Below are positions 1 through 4,162 of a DNA stretch of 6,068 nt, in pieces. This stretch comes from VBAS01 sp035292525 (GTDB lineage Bacteria > Bacteroidota > Bacteroidia > Chitinophagales > Chitinophagaceae): positions 1 to 6,068 of the forward strand of contig DATDPZ010000374.1 in the NCBI GenBank assembly GCA_035292525.1, in the 5' to 3' direction. Positions within the stretch are counted from its first letter, which is position 1. Each line of letters begins with the position of its first letter. The notes below the pieces were generated by a model. The model saw only the letters and a list, made by a program, of their open reading frames with translations, had not been told where the DNA came from and made no database searches. Made by a program: the position numbers and the translations under genes.

Positions 1-144
1 ATTGGCCCCGAAGGTGATTTTACAAAAGAGGAAATTGAACTTGCTTTACAAAATGATTTTATTCCTGTATCTCTGGGGGAAACAAGATTGAGAACAGAAA
101 CGGCGGGGGTGGTAGCGGCGGCGGTGCTTAAAAATTTTGGATAA
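1..144 (+). CDS. rsmE: RsmE, 16S rRNA (uracil1498-N3)-methyltransferase, C-terminal end only
   Basis: The window opens inside this gene; 47 C-terminal residues are present, followed by TAA at 142-144. RsmE uses S-adenosylmethionine to methylate N3 of U1498 in helix 44 of 16S rRNA, acting on the 30S subunit. The visible part is the SPOUT trefoil-knot end of the protein. It starts with IGPEGDFTKEEI (residues 1-12 of the fragment), the knot loop that contacts the cofactor, and continues to SLGETRLRTETAGVVAA, the second knot segment with the LRTET signature typical of RsmE. Both motifs match the family closely, and the protein ends a few residues after the last helix, as expected. A full RsmE is about 240 residues, so roughly four fifths lies upstream of the window. 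The gene converges with the minus-strand TerC gene across a 165-nt gap. Identification is firm; nothing can be said about its start or promoter. Confidence 0.95.
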   Translation: MGPEGDFTKEEIELALQNDFIPVSLGETRLRTETAGVVAAAVLKNFG

Positions 145-309
145 AAACTTTTTTTATTTATTGCCTGATGGGTTTTCATGAGTTATTTCCGCTGCATTCG
201 ACCTTACCAGGCGATCATTTTTCATTTATTGTCGGTTATGCATCGACATGTTCAACTTTTCTGCATTAAAAGATAAAAACATCTGTTTATTGTCAAAGAC
301 TTTCTGTTA

Positions 310-1068
310 TCACAATACTCTTTTAGGCAATTTATCTTCTCCTTCAGTATAATGTTCATGTGTTACTACTGGTTTACTATTTCTGTTCATCCGCATTTGA
401 AAAACATTTACCAGCATGGAAAATGACATGGAGAAATAAATATATCCTTTGGGTATTTCGATACCAAAGCCTTCACTCACCAACGCAAAACCTATCAGTA
501 ATAAGAATGAAAGGGCCAGCATTTTAAATGCGGGATGCTTGTTTACAAAATTACTGATTGGCTCTGCAGCTACCAGCATAATCAAAACAGTAACAACAAT
601 TGCCACATACATTATCCATATTTCTTTTACCATTCCTATTGCAGTAATAATAGAATCAATTGAAAAAACCAAATCCATTATCAAAATCTGAAAAATTACC
701 TGGGCAAATGTTGTTGCTTTAATATTTTTTGTTTTATCGCCTTGTTCTCCTTCCATTTTATGGTATATTTCTGTTGAGCTTTTATATAATAAAAACAACC
801 CACCCGATATCAGTATCAGATCTTTGGCGGAAATACCCTGGTTAAAAACTGTAAATAAATCATTATCTAATTTTAATATCATAGCAATCATTGCCAATAA
901 AGCCAACCGTAAAATCATGGCCAGTATTATACCATAAAATCTTGCCTTTTTCTGCTGATGTGCCGGTAATTTATTGGCTAAGATGGATATGAAAATTACA
1001 TTGTCTATTCCTAATACAACTTCTAATACAATAAGCGTTAGCAGCGATATAATAATTTGATAATCCAT
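310..1068 (-). CDS. TerC-family integral membrane protein
   Basis: A complete 252-residue protein of the TerC family, whose members are linked to tellurite resistance and, in better-studied cases, to metal (manganese) export. Hydrophobic segments lie near residues 5-29, 45-66, 83-97, 120-144, 149-168, 182-200 and 206-223, giving about seven transmembrane helices. The two family hallmark motifs are present. LEVVLGIDNVIFI (residues 15-27) carries E16 and D22, and MDLVFSIDSIITA (131-143) carries D132 and D138. These intramembrane acidic residues recur in internally duplicated halves and probably bind the cation. A third conserved stretch, HPAFKMLALSFLLLIGFAL, covers 178-196. The last 28 residues form a charged cytosolic or periplasmic tail. 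ATG at 1068 is the natural start because the first helix begins immediately. It lies 24 nt after the pyrD stop, so it is probably the last gene of the antitoxin-toxin-pyrD operon. Family assignment is firm; the transported ion, and the symbol terC in the tellurite-operon sense, are not supported. Confidence 0.9.
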   Translation of the reverse strand: MDYQIIISLLTLIVLEVVLGIDNVIFISILANKLPAHQQKKARFYGIILAMILRLALLAMIAMILKLDNDLFTVFNQGISAKDLILISGGLFLLYKSSTEIYHKMEGEQGDKTKNIKATTFAQVIFQILIMDLVFSIDSIITAIGMVKEIWIMYVAIVVTVLIMLVAAEPISNFVNKHPAFKMLALSFLLLIGFALVSEGFGIEIPKGYIYFSMSFSMLVNVFQMRMNRNSKPVVTHEHYTEGEDKLPKRVL

Positions 1069-1083
1069 AACAGGAAGCTTTAG

Positions 1084-1103
1084 TTTATAATATTATTTAT
1101 AAA
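1084..1103. repeat. A/T-only inverted repeat across the pyrD stop codon
   Basis: Seven-base arms TTTATAA (1084-1090) and TTATAAA (1097-1103) are separated by six bases. The structure spans the pyrD stop codon and the pyrD-terC gap. It has no G-C pair, so it would be a weak hairpin. It might modulate readthrough or mRNA stability between the two genes, or be chance in A/T-rich DNA. Confidence 0.3.
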
Positions 1104-2175
1104 TTGATATACAAATATTTTTTACAATAACCGGTCCTTCATAAATAAAACCTGTCCAAACCTGCAGCAGCGAGGCGCCTGCATCCAGTTTTTCTTTTGC
1201 ATCTGCTCCTGTGAAAATTCCACCGGATGCAATTACCGGAATCTCCCCATTTGTTTTTTGATAAATGTATTTTACAATTTCGGTGCTTCTGTGTTTCAGC
1301 GGCAACCCGCTCAGTCCACCCTGGCCAATAGTTTGTAGTTTATGGTTTGTAGTTAGTAATTTTTCCCTGTCAATTGTTGTGTTTACAGCTACCAATCCAT
1401 CCAGTTTAATTTCCATAGCAAGATCAATGACGTCATCCAATTGTTCCAGAGTTAGGTCGGGTGAAATTTTCAGTAAAACTGGTTTTGCTTTAGCTTTTCC
1501 GTTGTTGATCATTTGCAGGTGCATTAGAATTTTTCTCAACGATTCTTTTTCCTGCAGTTCACGTAGCCCGGGTGTGTTCGGAGAGCTTACGTTTACTGTA
1601 AAATAATCTACATAAGGATGTAATTCTTTAAAGCAGGTTTCATAATCCTTCCATGCATTTTCATTGGGAGTATTTTTGTTTTTGCCAATGTTGCCGCCAA
1701 TGATGAGTCGTGTCCGGGAAGACTCCTTCGGAGAATCGTCAATTTCACGATTGACGATGGACGATTGACAATCTCTCCATTGACGAAGTCTCTCCGCAAT
1801 TACTTTTACTCCGTCATTATTAAATCCCATCCGGTTGATGAGGGCTTTATCTTTTGGTAAACGAAAAAGTCTTGGCAGATCATTTCCTTTTTGGGGAAGA
1901 GGAGTAACAGTTCCAATTTCAACAAATCCGAATCCAAGGGTTTTTATTTCACTAAGATATTTTGCGTTCTTGTCAAATCCGGCACCAAGGCCTACTCTGT
2001 TTGAATATTGAATATTGAATATTGAATATTGATTGTTACCAGTCGGCCTGAAACATTTAGTAATTATCTTCCTGAAAAAGTAAACATTGCAAAAAAACCT
2101 CAGGCAATTCATGGAAAAATAATGTACCTGTTCAGGGGGGAAAAGGAAAAGTATTCTGCGGAGTAGTTTATACAA
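1093..2175 (-). CDS. pyrD: Dihydroorotate dehydrogenase (quinone), class 2, carrying three repeat arrays
   Basis: PyrD oxidises dihydroorotate to orotate, the fourth step of de novo UMP synthesis, passing electrons through FMN to the membrane quinone pool. The protein has 360 residues; the family usually has about 335-345. The N-terminal helices (1-45) match the class 2 membrane-associated domain that forms the quinone tunnel. FMN and active-site motifs follow in order: GAGFDKNA (64-71, K69), EIGTVTP (86-92), INRMGFNN (113-120), GNIGKNKNTP (161-170), NVSSPNTPGLR (195-205, catalytic base S198 by alignment with class 2 enzymes), LLKISPD (K236), VNTTIDR (264-270), GGLSG (286-290), ASGGI (316-320) and GFIYEGP (342-348). 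The start is TTG at 2175-2173. An in-frame TAA lies four codons upstream, and residues 1-20 align with the family N terminus, so no other start fits. It overlaps the toxin stop by 8 nt, suggesting translational coupling. Heptamer arrays encode residues about 49-58, 135-146 and 274-285. The motif normally read as NPVGLAAGFDK is NRVGLGAGFDK here, just after the first array. Confidence 0.95.
   Translation of the reverse strand: MYKLLRRILFLFPPEQVHYFSMNCLRFFCNVYFFRKIITKCFRPTGNNQYSIFNIQYSNRVGLGAGFDKNAKYLSEIKTLGFGFVEIGTVTPLPQKGNDLPRLFRLPKDKALINRMGFNNDGVKVIAERLRQWRDCQSSIVNREIDDSPKESSRTRLIIGGNIGKNKNTPNENAWKDYETCFKELHPYVDYFTVNVSSPNTPGLRELQEKESLRKILMHLQMINNGKAKAKPVLLKISPDLTLEQLDDVIDLAMEIKLDGLVAVNTTIDREKLLTTNHKLQTIGQGGLSGLPLKHRSTEIVKYIYQKTNGEIPVIASGGIFTGADAKEKLDAGASLLQVWTGFIYEGPVIVKNICISIYK
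1329..1356. repeat. Degenerate heptamer array in pyrD (TAGTTTG family)
   Basis: Four consecutive 7-bp units on the plus strand read TAGTTTG, TAGTTTA, TGGTTTG and TAGTTAG. The 10-mer GTTTGTAGTT recurs exactly at 1331-1340 and 1345-1354, a 14-bp (two-unit) period. In pyrD the array encodes LTTNHKLQT and flanking residues (about 274-283). This is the loop between VNTTIDR and GGLSG, about three residues longer than in E. coli PyrD as I recall it. Similar strings built from ACAAACTA-type units are familiar to me from Bacteroidota genomes, but that is memory, not a search. Confidence 0.8.
1708..1790. repeat. Composite repeat in pyrD: heptamer array, 9-bp inverted repeat and GAAGGAG palindrome
   Basis: Four heptamers lie at 1745-1772; on the coding strand they read ATTGTCA, ATCGTCC, ATCGTCA and ATCGTGA. 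The block then inverts. Arms ATCGTCAAT (1735-1743) and ATTGACGAT (1750-1758) are perfect complements with a six-base spacer. A short palindrome CTCCTTCGGAG (1724-1734) follows directly, and another ATTGACG copy sits at 1779-1785. The region encodes pyrD residues about 130-156, of which roughly 20 look like an insertion. It falls between the helix after INRMGFNNDGV and the strand leading to GNIGKNKNTP; E. coli PyrD has only a few residues there. The insertion is in frame and stop-free. Confidence 0.8.
2001..2032. repeat. Perfect heptamer tandem repeat (TTGAATA x 4.6) in pyrD
   Basis: Four perfect copies of TTGAATA (2001-2028) plus four further bases. Because 7 is not a multiple of 3, the coding strand reads a seven-residue period, YSIFNIQ followed by YS (pyrD residues 50-58). 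The encoded IFNIQYSNRVG lines up with the family pattern V-F-G-I-x-F-x-N-P-V-G without a clear length change. The array therefore seems to have replaced this segment rather than been added to it. A perfect array is expected to be slippage-prone; any change other than a multiple of three units would frameshift pyrD near codon 50. Confidence 0.93.
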
Positions 2176-2512
2176 TTTGGTCTTTTATTTTTTTTAATAT
2201 TTCTTTCAGGTAAGAATCAGAAATGTTTTCTTTATCACTTTTGTCAAAAATATCTATCAGCACCACTTTGTATACGCTGATTTTTACAAAAGTAATTACC
2301 CTTGCCCCACCGCTTTTGCCGGTATTTTTTGAAGTTATTTTCAAACGGATTTTATAGCAATTTTTCCCAACCGGATCACCCATAAAGGGGTCTTCAGCCA
2401 GTAGGGCAATTAGTTTTGCAAGGTCAGCCTTTACGGATGGATATTTCTTTGCTAAATATTTAATTTGCCTGGCAAAGTGTTCTGTAGCGGAAACACTGAA
2501 CTTATAGCTCAT
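2168..2512 (-). CDS. RelE/ParE-family type II toxin (putative mRNA interferase)
   Basis: A 114-residue basic protein recognised as a RelE/ParE-fold toxin of a type common in Bacteroidota. The N-terminal part (residues 1-40) has the helical hairpin typical of the fold, with FARQIKYLAKKYPSVKADL. The conserved core follows: DPFMGDPVGKNCYKIRLKI (41-59), KSGGARVITF (66-75), VVLIDIFDKSDKENIS (83-98), then a C-terminal helix with ISDSYLKEILKKI. R56, R71 and the lysine-rich KSDKEN strand-loop are the likely RNA-contacting or catalytic positions, by analogy with RelE-like enzymes, which rely on basic residues. Members usually cleave mRNA on the ribosome; some ParE-like members target gyrase instead, and the sequence alone does not decide this. 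ATG at 2512 overlaps the upstream small gene by 11 nt, the classic antitoxin-toxin arrangement, and its stop overlaps the pyrD TTG start. All conserved segments are intact, so the toxin is probably functional. Confidence 0.85.
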   Translation of the reverse strand: MSYKFSVSATEHFARQIKYLAKKYPSVKADLAKLIALLAEDPFMGDPVGKNCYKIRLKITSKNTGKSGGARVITFVKISVYKVVLIDIFDKSDKENISDSYLKEILKKIKDQIV

Positions 2513-2729
2513 TTAATAATTCTTCTGCTGATTTTAATTTTATTTTCCCGGCTGCCCCTAATTGTGCATCACGGTATGATTTTAAAAATGCAACAGCCCT
2601 TTTTTTCTTTGAAGGAGATAATTTCATTTGAGACTCTGATACTATTTGCAATAAGTTTTGTTCTTCCAGGCTAACCAGAATTTTCATGGCCTTTCTGTTC
2701 CTGATGGCCACCGTTGCAAATTGTAACAT
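2502..2729 (-). CDS. Small protein, putative antitoxin of the adjacent toxin
   Basis: A 75-residue protein ending in TAA within the toxin start region (11-nt overlap). I do not recognise its family from sequence. Its role is inferred from position, size and composition: first gene of the operon, directly before and overlapping a RelE/ParE-family toxin. Residues 15-37 (MKILVSLEEQNLLQIVSES) could form a strand-helix N-terminal element of the kind used for dimerisation and DNA binding. Residues 38-56 are strongly basic and helical, and the tail KSAEELLNEL is an acidic amphipathic helix like those antitoxins wrap around toxins. The start is uncertain. ATG at 2729 would have a leader of only about 11 nt from the TAnnTTTG box. 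ATG at 2687 (M15) has AGGAAC about 10 nt upstream and would remove the oddly basic first 14 residues. Being a gene is likely; the antitoxin function is inference. Confidence 0.65.
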   Translation of the reverse strand: MLQFATVAIRNRKAMKILVSLEEQNLLQIVSESQMKLSPSKKKRAVAFLKSYRDAQLGAAGKIKLKSAEELLNEL

Positions 2730-2745
2730 AGTTTACTGTTTAAAT

Positions 2746-2753
2746 CAAAGGTA
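2746..2753 (-). promoter_or_regulatory. Bacteroidota-type -7 promoter element for the toxin-antitoxin/pyrD operon
   Basis: On the minus strand this reads TACCTTTG, an exact match to the TAnnTTTG -7 consensus of Bacteroidota primary sigma factors. Transcription would start a few bases downstream, near 2740, leaving about 11 nt before ATG 2729 or about 53 nt before ATG 2687. I see no good -33 TTTG at the usual spacing, so the assignment rests on the -7 box and its position. Confidence 0.5.
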
Positions 2754-2771
2754 CAAACAATGGCTATTTAT

Positions 2772-2796
2772 CCGGTGATCTGTCCGGGCTTTTTTT
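2772..2796. promoter_or_regulatory. CCGG-N8-CCGG inverted repeat with T run between divergent genes
   Basis: CCGG at 2772-2775 and 2784-2787 can pair around an eight-base loop, and seven T follow at 2790-2796. It sits between the two divergent TAnnTTTG boxes. It could be a weak plus-strand terminator-like hairpin, or an operator for the antitoxin or another regulator. The four-pair stem is short, so both readings are tentative. Confidence 0.25.
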
Positions 2797-2810
2797 GATA
2801 TTTTTGTTGT

Positions 2811-2818
2811 TAACTTTG
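2811..2818 (+). promoter_or_regulatory. Bacteroidota-type -7 promoter element for the thiolase gene
   Basis: TAACTTTG matches TAnnTTTG exactly and lies 17 nt before the thiolase ATG at 2836. The leader would be only about 12 nt, A/T-rich and without a Shine-Dalgarno sequence, as is common in this phylum. TTTG at 2794-2797 lies upstream, but its 13-nt spacing is shorter than the usual 19 or so, so the -33 element is unclear. Confidence 0.55.
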
Positions 2819-2835
2819 GCCTTCAAAATTATTTC

Positions 2836-4011
2836 ATGCAGGAAGCGTATATAGTAGCCGGATACAGAACAGCAGTAGGAAAAGCAAAACGTGGCGGATT
2901 CCGTTTTTACAGACCCGATGACCTCGCCGTTGATGTGATCAGGGGATTGATGGCATCCGTGCCACAGCTGGAAGCGAAGCGGGTGGATGATGTATTAGTG
3001 GGTAATGCTGTACCGGAAGCAGAGCAGGGCTTGCAATTCGGCCGTATTATTTCTGCCCGTGCATTGGGTATCGATGTGCCAGGCGTAACAGTGAACCGGT
3101 ATTGTGCATCCGGATTGGAAACAATTGCTATTGCCACTGCTAAAATAAGAATGGGCATGGCTGATTGTATCATTGCAGGTGGAACGGAAAGTATGAGCCT
3201 GGTGCCCACTGCAGGATGGAAAACAGTTCCTTCTTATGCAATTGCTGTTGATGAACCTGATTATTATTTAAGCATGGGATTAACAGCAGAAGCTGTTGCC
3301 AAAGAATATAATGTAAGCCGTAAGGCGCAGGATGAATTCTCTTTTAATTCACATCAAAAAGCTATTGCTGCTATTAAAGCAGGACATTTTAAAGACGGGA
3401 TACTCCCGATAGAAATTGAAGAAGTTTATTTGAATGAGAAAGGCAAAAAACAAAAAAGAAATTACACAGTTGATACAGATGAAGGGCCAAGAGCCGACAC
3501 ATCAATTGAAGCTTTAGCAAAACTTAAACCGGCGTTTGCTGCAGGTGGTGTAGTGACAGCGGGAAATTCATCGCAAACTTCCGATGGTGCTGCATTCGTA
3601 ATTGTAATGGGAGAAAAGATGGTGAAGGAACTTGGATTGAAGCCTATCGGCCGATTGGTGGGCAGTGCAGTTGCCGGTGTTCATCCACGCATTATGGGCA
3701 TTGGCCCAGTGGCGGCTATTCCAAAAGTGTTGAAACAAACAGGAATGAACCTTTCTCAAATAGACCTGATAGAACTGAATGAAGCTTTTGCATCTCAATC
3801 AATCGCTGTGATTCGTGAAGCGGGTCTTGATCCCGAAAAAGTTAATATTAATGGTGGCGCTATTGCACTTGGTCATCCTTTAGGATGCACTGGTTGTAAA
3901 CTTACTATCCAGAACCTTCATGACATGAAGCGCCTGAAAAAGAAATACGGAATGGTGACTGCCTGTGTAGGTGGCGGGCAGGGTATAGCCGGAATTATTG
4001 AAAATCTTTAA
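2836..4011 (+). CDS. Thiolase, acetyl-CoA C-acyltransferase (3-ketoacyl-CoA thiolase type)
   Basis: A complete 391-residue thiolase. These enzymes catalyse the CoA-dependent cleavage of 3-ketoacyl-CoA to acetyl-CoA plus a shortened acyl-CoA in the last step of beta-oxidation; biosynthetic members run the reverse condensation. All catalytic elements are visible. The nucleophile is C90 in VNRYCASGLE (86-95). NEAF (315-318) holds the asparagine-bound water, the histidine is H347 in GHPLG (346-350), and the second cysteine is C377 in TACVGGGQG (375-383). The substrate-binding motif GGTESMS lies at 115-121 and GNSSQTSDGAA at 243-253. Length and the AYIVAGYRTAVGKA start are typical of FadA/FadI-like degradative thiolases, which I prefer over a biosynthetic acetoacetyl-CoA thiolase, although chain-length preference cannot be read from sequence. 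There is no neighbouring hydroxyacyl-CoA dehydrogenase or acyl-CoA dehydrogenase in the window, so it appears to be transcribed alone from the TAnnTTTG box just upstream. Cytoplasmic, soluble. Confidence 0.93.
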   Translation: MQEAYIVAGYRTAVGKAKRGGFRFYRPDDLAVDVIRGLMASVPQLEAKRVDDVLVGNAVPEAEQGLQFGRIISARALGIDVPGVTVNRYCASGLETIAIATAKIRMGMADCIIAGGTESMSLVPTAGWKTVPSYAIAVDEPDYYLSMGLTAEAVAKEYNVSRKAQDEFSFNSHQKAIAAIKAGHFKDGILPIEIEEVYLNEKGKKQKRNYTVDTDEGPRADTSIEALAKLKPAFAAGGVVTAGNSSQTSDGAAFVIVMGEKMVKELGLKPIGRLVGSAVAGVHPRIMGIGPVAAIPKVLKQTGMNLSQIDLIELNEAFASQSIAVIREAGLDPEKVNINGGAIALGHPLGCTGCKLTIQNLHDMKRLKKKYGMVTACVGGGQGIAGIIENL

Positions 4012-4016
4012 GCATG

Positions 4017-4040
4017 AGTTTACCATAATAAACTTATTTT
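4017..4040 (+). terminator. Weak A/T-rich hairpin with T tail after the thiolase gene
   Basis: AGTTTA (4017-4022) and TAAACT (4029-4034) form a six-pair stem with a six-base loop. TATTTT follows at 4035-4040. It starts six bases after the thiolase stop codon, which suits a terminator, but it has only one G-C pair and would be weak. The remaining 4041-4162 shows no gene and no exact TAnnTTTG box. Confidence 0.3.
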
Positions 4041-4162
4041 CATCCTGTAATTTTACTATTTCGTAATTAATGGAAAAGTTCTATTTTTCTCCCTGATTAA
4101 ATTAAACCAACAGGCAGCATTCTTGTCAATGAAGTCTGCCATCATTCCAAAACCATCATAAA

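Noticed and set aside
163..212. GCCTG (163-167) and CAGGC (208-212) as a possible terminator for the convergent genes.
   Set aside because: The loop would be 40 nt with only five pairs and no T run after it, so it is not a credible intrinsic terminator.
168..269. A 33-codon plus-strand reading frame (ATG 168 to TAA 267-269) in the gap between rsmE and the TerC gene.
   Set aside because: It has no recognisable motif, ribosome site or promoter, and frames of this length are expected by chance.
449..691. Open frame on the plus strand opposite the TerC gene.
   Set aside because: It is the antisense shadow of a well-supported membrane protein gene and resembles nothing.
1265..1799. Open frames on either strand within pyrD (1265-1606 plus; 1608-1799 minus).
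   Set aside because: They overlap conserved PyrD motifs in other frames and have no independent support; the heptamer repeats help keep alternative frames open.
1329..2032. The repeats as a CRISPR array.
   Set aside because: The units are 7 bp, contiguous, different between the three sites and lie inside a conserved gene; there are no spacers.
1093..2175. pyrD as a pseudogene because of the insertions.
   Set aside because: The frame is uninterrupted and all FMN and catalytic motifs are intact; only the NP to NR change before GAGFDK is unusual.
2772..2796. The CCGG hairpin and T run as a true intrinsic terminator.
   Set aside because: No plus-strand gene lies directly upstream to terminate and the stem is only four pairs; it is kept only as a tentative regulatory site.
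2907..3798. Minus-strand open frames inside the thiolase gene (2907-3209 and 3568-3798).
   Set aside because: They are shadows of a thiolase with complete catalytic motifs.
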